Assembly: GCF_002368415.1 (NCBI RefSeq)
Contig: NZ_AP018290.1
Coordinates: 1,181,470-1,245,469, forward strand
Reading direction: 5' to 3'
Source: Calothrix sp. NIES-4105
GTDB lineage: Bacteria > Cyanobacteriota > Cyanobacteriia > Cyanobacteriales > Nostocaceae
Length of the DNA: 64,000 nucleotides
Made by a program: the position numbers and the translations under genes. Shown here one piece after another: positions 52,358 to 61,395 of the stretch. The notes beneath the pieces are model-generated. The model was not told the DNA's origin. It saw only the letters and a list, made by a program, of their open reading frames with translations, and made no database searches. Every line of letters begins with the position of its first letter. Position 1 is the stretch's first letter.

Positions 52358-53596
52358 TTAAATAAGTGGTAACTGAACCTGAAAAGTTGACCCTTGTCCT
52401 AAAACACTATTTACACTTATATGCCCTTGGTGTGCTTGTACTATTTGTTTAACGATGGCTAACCCTAAACCAAACCCTCCTGAGTTTCTGGTTCGTGCTT
52501 TGTCTACACGATAAAATCGTTCGAATATATGTGGCAAGTCTTCACTTGGAATTCCTACACCGTTATCTTTAACTTGAATAATGGCGCCGTGTGGTTGTAA
52601 TAATAGTTTTAACTCCACGCTTTTATCAGCAGGGGTATATTTAAATGCGTTATCGAGTAGGTTAATAACAGCTTGTTTGAGTAAATCGGCATCGGCTTTG
52701 ATATATATAGGCTTTTCTATAAGTTGCACTGTAAAATTAGGACGGTTATTTTGGGATTGATATTCAGAAGCGAGTGTTTTTAAGAGTTCAACAAGGTTTA
52801 CAGTAGGTAAGGTTGTCAAATCAAGGGCGCCTTCATGGCGTGATAAAAACAGTAAGTTACTAACTAAGGAACTCATTGACTTAGCTGTTTTGATAATATT
52901 CTCTAACCGAAATTGCTGTTCGCTTTCATCGTATGGTGGCATGAGCGCGACTTGGGCATTACTCAACATAGCAGCAATAGGCGCCCGCAGTTCATGAGAA
53001 GCATCAGCAGTAAAGCGCTGAAGCTGGTCGTAAGCTCGACGAGTTGGTTGCATTGCCAGTCCTCCAAGAAACCAACCTGTTATTCCAATGATGATAAAAG
53101 TGATAGGTAAGCCAATAGACAGAAACAACCTATAACGGTTGACGGTTTCTTCAACTGAAGTTAATGGAGTAGCTATTTGTACATATCCAACTAATATATA
53201 TTTATTTTGCCGAACTGGTAACGTTACTTCCCTTAAACGCTGCTTTGTTTGAGTTATATATATAGTCTTATATATAGTCTGAAAATCTGGGGATGCAGTT
53301 AATATACGGTCAGGTAGGGCACCTTGATACCAAATTAACTGTCCTTGACTGTTGTACCAGCGTTTATAAGTCAAATCAGTATTCGAGGGTAGAAGATTAT
53401 CTAACTTATCTCGTAAGGCGCCATCATCAAACCGCCCACTGACAAAATTTTTTGCTCTACCATATAAATATTCATCAAATGCTTTTAGCTGCTGCTCAAC
53501 TCCAAAATAATAGGCAACACCAGCAAAGACAACAAGGATACCCCCCATTGACAGAGCGAATAAATAAGCCAAATTACGACGACTGCGAGTAAACAT
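52358..53596 (-). CDS. Membrane sensor histidine kinase
   Basis: 412 residues. Two membrane helices (LAYLFALSMGGILVVFAGVA and YRLFLSIGLPITFIIIGITG) enclose a periplasmic domain of about 125 residues. Next come HisKA with DASHELRAPI and HATPase with N box (VINLLDNAFKYTP), DNGVGI and FGLGLAI. It resembles cyanobacterial Ni- or redox-sensing RppB-type kinases only in general layout. No response regulator is adjacent, so its partner is unknown. The stimulus is unknown. Confidence 0.9.
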   Translation of the reverse strand: MFTRSRRNLAYLFALSMGGILVVFAGVAYYFGVEQQLKAFDEYLYGRAKNFVSGRFDDGALRDKLDNLLPSNTDLTYKRWYNSQGQLIWYQGALPDRILTASPDFQTIYKTIYITQTKQRLREVTLPVRQNKYILVGYVQIATPLTSVEETVNRYRLFLSIGLPITFIIIGITGWFLGGLAMQPTRRAYDQLQRFTADASHELRAPIAAMLSNAQVALMPPYDESEQQFRLENIIKTAKSMSSLVSNLLFLSRHEGALDLTTLPTVNLVELLKTLASEYQSQNNRPNFTVQLIEKPIYIKADADLLKQAVINLLDNAFKYTPADKSVELKLLLQPHGAIIQVKDNGVGIPSEDLPHIFERFYRVDKARTRNSGGFGLGLAIVKQIVQAHQGHISVNSVLGQGSTFQVQLPLI

Positions 53597-53645
53597 AGTT
53601 TATATATAGAAACATGTTTTAGATTTTACATATCCAGGTACTATT

Positions 53646-54428
53646 ATGCCTTCACCGTTCCCAGGTATGAACCCTTATTTAGAACACCCAGAATTATTTC
53701 CGGGATTTCATCATTGGCTGATTATTGAAATTGCTAGATTTATTTCCCCTCTGTTACGTCCTAAGTATCGGGTTGCAGTTGAGGTAAGAATGTACGAAGT
53801 TAATAGAACAAATTCCTTAACGGTTGGTATCCCTGACATATCAGTTATCAACCGAAAATCTAATACTCAGCCAATGCGAACAAACATCGCTGTTGCAACA
53901 CCTGTATCTCAACCCCAACGTGTAAAAATTCCTGTACCACTATCAATCCGTGAAGGATACTTAGAAGTACGTGAAGTAGAGACAGATGTATTAATCACTA
54001 CAATTGAAATATTATCTCCTAGTAATAAACGAGGAAAAGGAAGACAACAGTACGAAGAAAAGCGTGAAGAGATTTTTGCTACACGTACTAATTTAGTAGA
54101 AATTGATTTATTACGTAGCGGTAGACCAATGCCATTGGCTGAAGATGCGGTCTTTACTCACTATCGTATTTTGGTGTGTCGTGGTGATAACCGCCCCTAC
54201 GCTGATTTATATGCTTTTAATGTTCAGGATACAATACCTTTATTTCCACTTCCTTTACGTTCAGGTGATACAGAACCTGTTATTAATCTTAATACGCTAT
54301 TAAATGATATTTATGATGTATCTGGTTACGATTTAGTCATTGACTATAATAAACAGCCAATTCCACAACTAGTTAAAGATGATGGCGCCTGGGCAGATGT
54401 CTTATTGCATGAACAAGGTTTAAGATAA
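53646..54428 (+). CDS. DUF4058 family protein
   Basis: 260 residues. The start MPSPFPGMNPYLEHPELFPG is the hallmark of DUF4058, followed by FHHWLIIEIA, EVREVETDVLITTIEILSPS and ETNL-like VEIDLLRSGR. It is widespread in cyanobacteria with unknown function; the ILSPSNK segment and the acidic residues resemble a restriction-endonuclease-like fold, as in Uma2, but that is speculation. It is divergent from the histidine kinase. Confidence 0.9.
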   Translation: MPSPFPGMNPYLEHPELFPGFHHWLIIEIARFISPLLRPKYRVAVEVRMYEVNRTNSLTVGIPDISVINRKSNTQPMRTNIAVATPVSQPQRVKIPVPLSIREGYLEVREVETDVLITTIEILSPSNKRGKGRQQYEEKREEIFATRTNLVEIDLLRSGRPMPLAEDAVFTHYRILVCRGDNRPYADLYAFNVQDTIPLFPLPLRSGDTEPVINLNTLLNDIYDVSGYDLVIDYNKQPIPQLVKDDGAWADVLLHEQGLR

Positions 54429-54438
54429 ATATAATGAA

Positions 54439-54523
54439 CCTAACCCCCTAACCCCCTTCCCGGTATAGGGAAGGGGGGAAAATTACTCCCCTCTCCGATG
54501 TTCGAGAGGGGTTGGGGGAGAGG
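54439..54523. repeat. TAACCCCCTAACCCCC repeat with CCCTTCCC hairpins
   Basis: TAACCCCCTAACCCCC is followed by CCTTCCCGGTATAGGGAAGG and CCCCTCTCCGATGTTCGAGA continuing to GGGGTTGGGGGAGAGG, two hairpins of a GC-rich repeat common between genes in cyanobacteria. It is non-coding. Confidence 0.7.
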
Positions 54524-54588
54524 TTTTAAAACTAGTGAAAAGTCAGGAAAATTAGATTGTAAAGACCGAATATATTCGGTTTCTACAT

Positions 54589-54861
54589 TTAAGCTACCAT
54601 TTTTGGTGCCGACTTACTCAAACTTATTAATTCGTCTTCGCTTGCTAATTCGTCTTCTGTTACTTCTTCACAAAAGCCTTGTGGATAGTCTAACATTATT
54701 GTGTAATTCCAAATGTTGTCTTCATCAAGCCGTAGTCCAGTCACTCTTCCTATTATCCACTTACTCGAATCACAATTACTTTTTATGGCAACACGGGCGC
54801 CGAATGTATGCTTGGGTGTTTTAGCGCAAATATGAGCGAACTTGATTGTAATACTGTTCAT
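54589..54861 (-). CDS. Hypothetical protein
   Basis: 90 residues from ATG 54861 (MNSITIKFAHICAKTPKHTF). The upstream in-frame ATG at 54900 is less likely. It is beta-rich, with HTFGARVAIKS, WIIGRVTGLRLDEDNIWNYT and an acidic tail (EEVTEDELASEDEL). The GARVAI...GRVTGL pattern looks like a small SH3-like barrel, which is a guess. I do not recognise the family. Confidence 0.6.
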   Translation of the reverse strand: MNSITIKFAHICAKTPKHTFGARVAIKSNCDSSKWIIGRVTGLRLDEDNIWNYTIMLDYPQGFCEEVTEDELASEDELISLSKSAPKMVA

Positions 54862-55043
54862 GATTTTATGTGATGGAAATACTAAAGTATAGACTCTCAA
54901 TTCCGATATAAACCATAGTTAATAGGTTTACAAAATCTTTAACAATCAGTTACGTTTTTAAGTTTTATTAGGATGTGATTACTTGAGTTTTCTTACTTAC
55001 ATTATAGCACGTAGAATACAGAATAACCATAATAAAATCACAT

Positions 55044-55071
55044 GTAGAGACGTTACATGTAACGTCTCTAC
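55044..55071. repeat. 28-bp perfect palindrome of the GTAGAGACG...CGTCTCTAC family
   Basis: GTAGAGACGTTACA is exactly self-complementary with TGTAACGTCTCTAC. It is the most perfect copy of the family in the window. Confidence 0.85.
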
Positions 55072-55094
55072 ACATGGTGGTTAACCGAATCTGA

Positions 55095-55210
55095 TATAGC
55101 ATTCCGCGCATCATTTATAAAAAATGGGCTTATGTAACGAACCACAAAGGACACAAAGGACACAAAGAAAGAGAAGAGTAATTTTTACAATTCCTCAACA
55201 AATTGCTATA
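55095..55210. mobile_element. MITE-like element, 116 bp, diverged copy
   Basis: TATAGCATTCC at the left and TTGCTATA at the right correspond to the ends of the elements at 3411 and 38802 (more diverged). Inside lie GAACCACAAAGGACACAAAG units, as in the 3411 element read backward. Confidence 0.5.
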
Positions 55211-55219
55211 GATATTAAT

Positions 55220-56032
55220 TTATCGAAAAGAAAATGTTTTAGTCGCAGGTTTATTATCAGTCAATTGTTGTGCAATTACACTTACGGTTTTTGTCCAAGG
55301 ATGTTCTGGATAACGTAAGCAGAAAATATCACTGCTTGCTAGTTGAAACATTTCTTCACATACAGGTAAAATTCCTGCCACTGGGGTATTATAATTTTTT
55401 TGCACTTGACTTCTTAATGCTTCAGTGTTGATGCTTGTTAATACTTTATTTACAACTAAAAGCATTTTAGGGACTTCTAATTTACGTGCGACATCAATAG
55501 TTACAGCGGTTCCTTGATAGTCTTGTTTATCGGGACGCAAGATAACTATTAATACATCTGATATAATTACAGAAAGCAGTGTTTCTTCGTTGATTCCTGG
55601 GTGAGTGTCTATAAATAGGTAATCTAGTTTGAGTTGCTGTGTCAAGTGACGAAACCCATCGTTGAGTAACCGCGCGTCATATCCTTCACGTATAATTTTA
55701 GATATTTCGTTCGTTTTGATACTTGATGGAATTAAATAGATTTTGCCTTTGTTATTATTGAACCAGCCTGTTTTTTGGCGAGTCGTAAAAACAGAACTAA
55801 CGTCATAAGTGGCAGCTTCTAAGTTGCAGCGTCCCCAAAGGTAATCATTAAGAGTATATTTGATTTTAGTATCATCTAAGCCAAAGGGAACGTGAATACC
55901 TGGTGATTGAATGTCTGTATCTACAATACCTACACGATATCCCGCGCGCGCGGTCATTGTTGCTAAGTTAGCGGTAATATTAGATTTACCAGTACCACCA
56001 CGGAAAGAATGAATTGATATAATCTTAGCCAT
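55220..56032 (-). CDS. ParA/MinD-family P-loop ATPase
   Basis: 270 residues. A deviant Walker A RGGTGKSN near residues 11-18 follows SIHSF, with the typical VGIVDTDIQSPG, then DYLFIDTHPGINEE and VVNKVL. The 2-Asp switch arrangement is that of MinD-like proteins. It is preceded by and overlaps in operon with the DUF3365 heme protein (14-base gap). No ParB or plasmid replication gene is near, so a role in signalling or positioning is more likely than plasmid partition. Confidence 0.88.
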   Translation of the reverse strand: MAKIISIHSFRGGTGKSNITANLATMTARAGYRVGIVDTDIQSPGIHVPFGLDDTKIKYTLNDYLWGRCNLEAATYDVSSVFTTRQKTGWFNNNKGKIYLIPSSIKTNEISKIIREGYDARLLNDGFRHLTQQLKLDYLFIDTHPGINEETLLSVIISDVLIVILRPDKQDYQGTAVTIDVARKLEVPKMLLVVNKVLTSINTEALRSQVQKNYNTPVAGILPVCEEMFQLASSDIFCLRYPEHPWTKTVSVIAQQLTDNKPATKTFSFR

Positions 56033-56046
56033 TTGTATTTCTCCTA

Positions 56047-57102
56047 TTATTTATCCCACTGGTTACGAATTTCTTTTGCTGTTTTTTGAAGGTTTTTAAA
56101 ATAATCGCTTTCTTCTATCTCAGCTACTTCGCGTTGACGCTTAGTATGGTCAATTTCAACTTGTAATTGCTGTAACTGCACTTTGTACTGATGTTCGCGC
56201 GCTTCAACTTCACGCACCATTTTTTGAAACACTCGTCCCAAATACCCAAACTCATCACTACGTTTTGCAATTTTGCTTAACGTAGAACGTTCTAAAGTGC
56301 GGACTTCGTTTGCGTTGACTGCATCTTGACTAATATATGAGGCAAGTTGAGCCATCGGTTTCAAAGGTTGAATTACTCTCCACTTGATTAAATAATTAAT
56401 AGAGACGATAACTAATGCAAAAATTATGATGAAAATACTAATAAAGATTAAAAGAGCTTTGTGCGCGTTATCAAACACCTCACTAGCAGGAACATAAATT
56501 ATTTGAGTTCCAATAATTTGATTCAGCTTCCAACCATACCCGTTTTTATCACCATATAGCTTTATGTGACTTTTCGGCGCCGCAGAAGGTGAGCTATGGC
56601 ATTTTAAGCAAGTTTGACTTTTAACGATAAGTGGTTGCGCGCTGTAAAATAACTGTTCACCCTTTATAGACCTAAACCCAGAAAGACTTGTAGTATCCCG
56701 GTTCTGCTCAAACTCAAGGATCAAATTAGCTTCAAATAAGTCAGCTTTATCATGAAGATTTGTAGGGTTGAGTGTCGCATCCTTATACATTAAGTCTTTA
56801 TATTGCCAATCTTGTTTAAACCGCTCAAACACTCTTCTTCCACTCAAACTTGGTACAGTTTCTGGAAAAAAACGCGCTTCTGGGTTTGCCACTGAAGCTA
56901 GCAGCGGTGCTATATCATTACTTGTATAGCTTTTAACCGCGTTAACTAACTGCATAGCCAACTGCGCGCGGTAAGTCATTTCGGTTTGAGCCTTGCTTTC
57001 AAGAGCTTTTGACAACGACAAACCACCGATAAAAATCGCAATAATAAAGATTATTGACAGAATCAGTATAAATTGAGACGCGAGATTTAAACGACGTAGC
57101 AT
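56047..57102 (-). CDS. DUF3365 (Tll0287-like) heme-type sensor with HAMP-like linker and coiled coil
   Basis: 351 residues. Membrane helix 1 (FILILSIIFIIAIFIGGLSL), then an extracytoplasmic domain with heme-binding CLKCH (C165, C168, H169). Helix 2 (ALLIFISIFIIIFALVIVSI) is followed by a HAMP-like stretch (RVIQPLKPMAQLASYIS) and a coiled coil (EAREHQYKVQLQQLQVEIDH). There is no kinase or cyclase output domain; the ATPase gene 14 bases downstream may be the output. DUF3365 proteins are thought to sense redox state. Confidence 0.88.
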   Translation of the reverse strand: MLRRLNLASQFILILSIIFIIAIFIGGLSLSKALESKAQTEMTYRAQLAMQLVNAVKSYTSNDIAPLLASVANPEARFFPETVPSLSGRRVFERFKQDWQYKDLMYKDATLNPTNLHDKADLFEANLILEFEQNRDTTSLSGFRSIKGEQLFYSAQPLIVKSQTCLKCHSSPSAAPKSHIKLYGDKNGYGWKLNQIIGTQIIYVPASEVFDNAHKALLIFISIFIIIFALVIVSINYLIKWRVIQPLKPMAQLASYISQDAVNANEVRTLERSTLSKIAKRSDEFGYLGRVFQKMVREVEAREHQYKVQLQQLQVEIDHTKRQREVAEIEESDYFKNLQKTAKEIRNQWDK

Positions 57103-57171
57103 TTTGTGAGTGTACTAACAGTCTGCATTATCTCTATATCTGGCGCCTGACAACTTATGCAAATCGTTCAA

Positions 57172-58353
57172 TTAAACTCCCCAACTTGAATTAATGTTTT
57201 TTAACTTACGTTTTTGAAGAAAATTAGATGTGAAGGGTCTTTCAAACAACAAATAGAAAGGATAAGCGAACAGTAGTGATGCAATTGTTCCTAATATATA
57301 GGATGCAGCAGCAAATGTATTAGAGGATAATTGCAAGTTGAACAGCATATAGCGAACTAATGAAAGCACTGGCCCATGAGTTAAATATAAGCTGTAGGAA
57401 ATTGTTCCTAATGCTAAGGCAAAAGGATGCTCAAGTAGCTCTAGTATTAAAGGTGACTTATTGCCATCAGTAATTAACTTTGTATAGTAGATAAACAAGC
57501 AAGCACTAGCCATACCAAAAAAGCTGTAACCGACCCATAAATCTATTCCAAGTTTTCTCCACTCAGTTATAAAAGCAACAACAGTAAAAATGACACTGAG
57601 CTTACACCAGGGTAATGAGTTTCTCAAACCTACTAATTTTGGTTTCTCAGAAAATCCAATTTCAGCAGCAGCCATTCCTAAAGCGAATATTCCAAGATAC
57701 CAAGGTGAAGCTGATGCAAACAACCCATTCAAGAGGTAGATAGGTAAAAGACTTATAGAATAAGCCGTAACTATAGATGCGAGCAATCCAAAACGGCGCC
57801 AAACTGGCAATAAAATCAATGGAAATATAAAGTAAATCTGCCACTCTGTTGCAACACTCCACAATGGTGGGTTGATGGTCATGTGAGTGGCATAACTTAG
57901 ATTATGAACCAGTAGTAGGTGAGACAATACATCAATGAATGTGAAGTCTGGAGAAAACGGACCTCTGCCTGCAATATCATCCCATCGAAAGAGAGTAAAT
58001 TTTTCGAGCAAGAATACTACACAGGCTAATAACAAACTAAAAAACAAAGCGGCATAGTAGGGTGGTAAGATTCGACGGGAACGCCGCTTAATGTAATCAA
58101 TCAAAGTACCTGAAATATGACCACTCTGAGAACGTGATATTGGAAGCATTAAAACATAACCAGACAAAGCGATGAATATTGTAACTGCAAATCCACCGTA
58201 TCTAAGACTTTTGCCAAAAAGTGACCAGATTTGAGGTAATGTAGCTTCCACTGCCGGATCAACATGAACAAACACCACATATAAAGCAGCAAGTCCACGC
58301 AAACCATCTAAATACCGAAGGCGAAGCCGAGAAGAATGTTCAGACTTACTCAT
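57172..58353 (-). CDS. Acyltransferase family 3 (OafA-like) membrane protein
   Basis: 393 residues, about ten membrane helices. It begins with RLRYLDGLRGLAALYVVFVH (the conserved R-x10-H of acyltransferase 3), followed by RRSRRILPPYYAALFFSLLL, PLWSVATEWQIYFIFPL and SYSLYLTHGPVLSLVRY. It transfers acyl groups to extracellular sugars or lipids. It stands alone, with a hairpin (CACAGGC/GCCTGTG, 58383-58403) in its 5' region. Confidence 0.92.
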   Translation of the reverse strand: MSKSEHSSRLRLRYLDGLRGLAALYVVFVHVDPAVEATLPQIWSLFGKSLRYGGFAVTIFIALSGYVLMLPISRSQSGHISGTLIDYIKRRSRRILPPYYAALFFSLLLACVVFLLEKFTLFRWDDIAGRGPFSPDFTFIDVLSHLLLVHNLSYATHMTINPPLWSVATEWQIYFIFPLILLPVWRRFGLLASIVTAYSISLLPIYLLNGLFASASPWYLGIFALGMAAAEIGFSEKPKLVGLRNSLPWCKLSVIFTVVAFITEWRKLGIDLWVGYSFFGMASACLFIYYTKLITDGNKSPLILELLEHPFALALGTISYSLYLTHGPVLSLVRYMLFNLQLSSNTFAAASYILGTIASLLFAYPFYLLFERPFTSNFLQKRKLKNINSSWGV

Positions 58354-59168
58354 TTACCTATCCAAATAAATTAATCACGTGGCACAGGCGTCAAAAGCCT
58401 GTGTATAATCACCTGTGCATAACTATCAGTTAATACTCTTCCTCTACCGATAGTGACTCCATCAAGAACGTATGAGCGCAAGTTTGTAGCACAGCAATAA
58501 AAAATATCAGATGCTTACTAAGCATAATTATTGCTATCAGAAAGAAACAATATAGATAAATTATGCCAACATGTGCTTAGTTGAGCTTCTACGTTACAAC
58601 TTCTCACATCTTGCCCTAGTTTTAAAAACTAGGCTTAGTGCTTTTATATATTCTTCAGAACAAAGCTGCTGCAAAGCTAAATTATTGATGCTAAAAAACG
58701 CATAGAGTATGAGCTTTGTCTAAAACTTGCGTTTCAACATAATATCTTGGCAGTAATTATGTTCTGATTGAAATAATTAAATATCTAATAAAATATGGAC
58801 ATACCAAGACTAAGGTGGAGTTTCGCCTACTTCAGCCATTTCATTGAAGTTTACCATCGGCGCGAACATATAAACACTGCCCCGATTACTATAACGGCTT
58901 CTTTCTATTAAATTTTTAGAGCCTGTTAGTATAATCATGACAAGCGCTTCCAATCAGTTGCCTAGTCTACATTTTGCTCTATGGTATATAGAGAGTTCAT
59001 GTCTACTGTTAAAGTAAGATTATCACATGCTTTGTGAAGTATGTGTAAACCTTTTATTTAAATTATGAGGTTTTGATTAAGATGTTAAGGGTAAACACAT
59101 TAGTATCAAAACTTATCAGTGCGTTTTGCAATTTTGAGCAACATAACAACAATTACCCTATCTACTAA
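58354..59168. other. 815-base gap without recognisable gene
   Basis: AT-rich sequence with only short ORFs. A hairpin CACAGGC-x7-GCCTGTG lies at 58383-58403, and short inverted stretches such as AACTAGGC near 58630 are present. It may contain an unannotated small RNA or decayed genes. I could not identify any. Confidence 0.5.
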
Positions 59169-59268
59169 AATCAGAAATTCACTTCTTTAGTAATGGGATT
59201 TCTATTATAAATTCGGCGCCATCGGTAGATGTGGACGCTAAAATTAGTAAATTGCTATGTCTCATCGA
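59169..59268 (-). pseudogene. Rearranged fragments of a HEINNP histidine kinase gene
   Basis: The stretch TTTCTATTATAAATTCGGCG with CCATCGGTAGATGTGGACGC (59199-59236) matches the 3' end of the kinase at 60088-60133. The following CTAAAATTAGTAAATTGCTA matches an internal segment near 60530-60550 of that gene. Two separate parts of the kinase are therefore joined here with about 400 bases missing, a duplication followed by deletion. Confidence 0.7.
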
Positions 59269-59532
59269 TAACTGATATATTCATTACCACTCGATTTTCG
59301 GACGGGTGCTTGTAATGAGGTTGGTTAATAGCTGGACATAAGTAGTCAAAAGAACTGTCGGTGTATTCCAGTTGCATGTTGCGAGGTGCATCTAAAGCAA
59401 TAATTGCATCTCCAATTTTCTCGCAGCGTTTACAATCACATGCGATGGCACCTGTTTTTAATGTGTAGCAAGTAATAGAGAACGTGCTACCGAGGTATCG
59501 ACAAAAAGTTATTTTTTATACTCATCAGGCAT
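59255..59532 (-). pseudogene. Small gene with a frameshift at a six-A run
   Basis: ATG 59532 reads MPDEYKK and stops. Adding one A in the AAAAAA run restores a frame reading CRYLGSTFSITCYTLKTG, AIACDCKRCEKIGDAIIALD, QLEYTDSSFDYLC and KHPSENRVVMNIS to a stop at 59255. The codon pattern and the CDCKRCEKIGDAI segment look real. It is either a pseudogene, a sequencing error or programmed slippage. I do not recognise the family. It lies 8 bases downstream of the 140-residue gene, so it ends the two-component operon. Confidence 0.5.
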
Positions 59533-59540
59533 ATTATTTT

Positions 59541-59963
59541 CTATATATCTTTTTCATCTTCTTGAGCATTATCCTCTAGCTGTACGCCGAATGGCATGAT
59601 GTCAAAACCTAAATCATCTAAAGCTAAAATCGAGTTTTCAACTTCTGTATCGCTAATTGTTTCTTGGTTAACCAAAGATAAAAATAGATTATAAGCGCCT
59701 TGGTATTGCTCTCTAGTATAGTCAATCCAACGGTTTTGGAATGCTAATGCGTCATGCAAAGCCATTACTACTTCTGTATAGGGATCGCCGATGCATCTAT
59801 CGAGCATATCACGCATTCTTCGTAGTAAACTATCTGCATAAACCGCAGCCATTGGTTCTCCAGAATAATAAGATAGTTTTTCTAAGTCTTCCAAGAAAGA
59901 CTTGGTGATTTCTGCTGCTTTTACTTCTAAGACTGTTTGTTCACTACTCATAGTTTTTTCCAT
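59541..59963 (-). CDS. Hypothetical protein in two-component operon
   Basis: 140 residues; a second ATG at 59951 (MSSEQTVLEV) is an equally good start. It is helical and acidic (ITKSFLEDLEKLSYYSGEPM, RRMRDMLDRCIGDPYTEVVM), with a C-terminal DDLGFDIMPFGVQLED. There is no membrane segment. The gene is downstream of the REC-kinase gene and probably co-transcribed. I do not recognise it. Confidence 0.6.
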   Translation of the reverse strand: MEKTMSSEQTVLEVKAAEITKSFLEDLEKLSYYSGEPMAAVYADSLLRRMRDMLDRCIGDPYTEVVMALHDALAFQNRWIDYTREQYQGAYNLFLSLVNQETISDTEVENSILALDDLGFDIMPFGVQLEDNAQEDEKDI

Positions 59964-60076
59964 TAATCTATAATTAAGTATTATATTTTATAATTGCGAG
60001 AAAGGGCACTCATCTCTAAAATTTCATTAAAAAAGTGATGGTAGTCTTCAACGTCTTCTAAATTCAGCAATTTACT

Positions 60077-61387
60077 CTAAAGTAATGGAATTTCTATTAT
60101 AAATTCGGCGCCATCGGTTGATGTGGACGCACACTCTAACTTACCCATATGCTTTTCGACAACAATATCCTTTGCAATTGCTAATCCTAAACCTGTTCCT
60201 TTACCAACAGCTTTAGTTGTGAAGGCTGGGTCAAAAATACGCTGCTGTTTATCCTTACTAATTCCTACCCCGTTATCTTTGATACTAATTATAACGGTAT
60301 TATTTACAGTATCTGCTTTTGTTATGATAGTGATACAATTAGGAGAAGCAGCGATTTCAGTAAAACTGCGGTTTTGATTCAACTCTTCAAGTGCATCAAT
60401 TGCGTTTGCAAGTAAATTCATAAATACTTGGTTAAGTTGTCCGGGATAGCATTTTACTAAAGGTAATTCACCATAATTTTTAACTATCTCAATATCTGGA
60501 CGATTTTGGTTCGCTTTGAGACGGTGACGTAAAATTAGTAAAGTGCTATCGATACCGTCATGGATGTTGAAGGGTTGCTTGCATTCGTTATCCGCGCGTG
60601 AGAAGGTTCGTAAACTTTGACTAATGTTATAGATACGTTCGGCGCCTTGTTGCATTGACTCAAGTAATTTTGGTAAATCTTCGCGCACATAATCTAAATC
60701 AATACGTTTAACATAAGCTTGAATAGCGTTACCTGGAGATGGAAACTCTTGTTGGTAAAGCTGTATCAATCCGAATAAATCATTGATATATTCTATTGCT
60801 GGATAAATATTACCAATCATAAACCCCACGGGATTATTAATTTCGTGCGCTACCCCTGCAACTAAATTACCCAATGCTGACATTTTTTCACTGTGAACCA
60901 ATTGTACCTGTGATTGTTGTAGTTTTATTTGTGATTGCTTTAAGTTTTCTAATGCATCGCTTAGTTCTAACGTCCGCTCTTGAACTCGCTGTTCTAACTT
61001 TTGACGTAATTGATATAATTCGAGGTGAGTATTAATGCGCGCGAGTACTTCTTGATGTTCCAATGGTTTAGTTATATAATCTACGGCGCCTTCTTTCAAA
61101 CCTTTAACTTTACTGACCGCATCTGATAAAGCAGTCATAAAAATTATCGGAATATTCATCGTATTTGGGTTAGCTTTTAATCGGCGGCAGGTTTCATAAC
61201 CATCAATTCCTGGCATCATTATATCAAGTAATATTAAATCTGGAGTCACTGATTCTAATCTTTCAATTGCTGTTTCGCCGCTTTTTGCTACTAAAACCCG
61301 AAAACCTGATGCACGCAACAGGTCATATAACACTTTAATGTTTGTTGGATTGTCATCAACGATAAAAATGAGGTTAGATGGTTCCAT
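60077..61387 (-). CDS. Response regulator-histidine kinase fusion (REC-HEINNP kinase)
   Basis: 436 residues. The N-terminal receiver has IVDDNPTN and phospho-acceptor D55 in LILLDIMMPG, and K in ITKPLEHQE. A coiled coil (about 125-170) leads to the H-box with His181 in AGVAHEINNPVGF. HATPase has LLANAIDAL, DNGVGI and GTGLGLAIA. It is soluble. It starts 8 bases after the hybrid kinase gene, so it probably receives phosphate from that kinase or passes it on. Its kinase half is paralogous to 31252-32682. Confidence 0.93.
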   Translation of the reverse strand: MEPSNLIFIVDDNPTNIKVLYDLLRASGFRVLVAKSGETAIERLESVTPDLILLDIMMPGIDGYETCRRLKANPNTMNIPIIFMTALSDAVSKVKGLKEGAVDYITKPLEHQEVLARINTHLELYQLRQKLEQRVQERTLELSDALENLKQSQIKLQQSQVQLVHSEKMSALGNLVAGVAHEINNPVGFMIGNIYPAIEYINDLFGLIQLYQQEFPSPGNAIQAYVKRIDLDYVREDLPKLLESMQQGAERIYNISQSLRTFSRADNECKQPFNIHDGIDSTLLILRHRLKANQNRPDIEIVKNYGELPLVKCYPGQLNQVFMNLLANAIDALEELNQNRSFTEIAASPNCITIITKADTVNNTVIISIKDNGVGISKDKQQRIFDPAFTTKAVGKGTGLGLAIAKDIVVEKHMGKLECASTSTDGAEFIIEIPLL

Positions 61388-61395
61388 AATAAAAG

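Larger units (their letters stand above)
54862..55219. other. Gap with palindrome and MITE-like element
   Basis: Contains the 28-bp perfect palindrome (55044-55071) and the MITE-like element (55095-55210). The left part is AT-rich and presumably holds the promoter of the gene at 54589. No ORF was recognised. Confidence 0.6.

Noticed and set aside
54498-54824. A 108-codon forward ORF
   Set aside because: It runs opposite the small gene at 54589-54861 and begins in a GC-rich repeat; its composition is Leu/Ser-rich shadow reading.
55220-56032. A plasmid partition locus (ParA)
   Set aside because: No ParB, no centromere-like repeats and no replication gene nearby.
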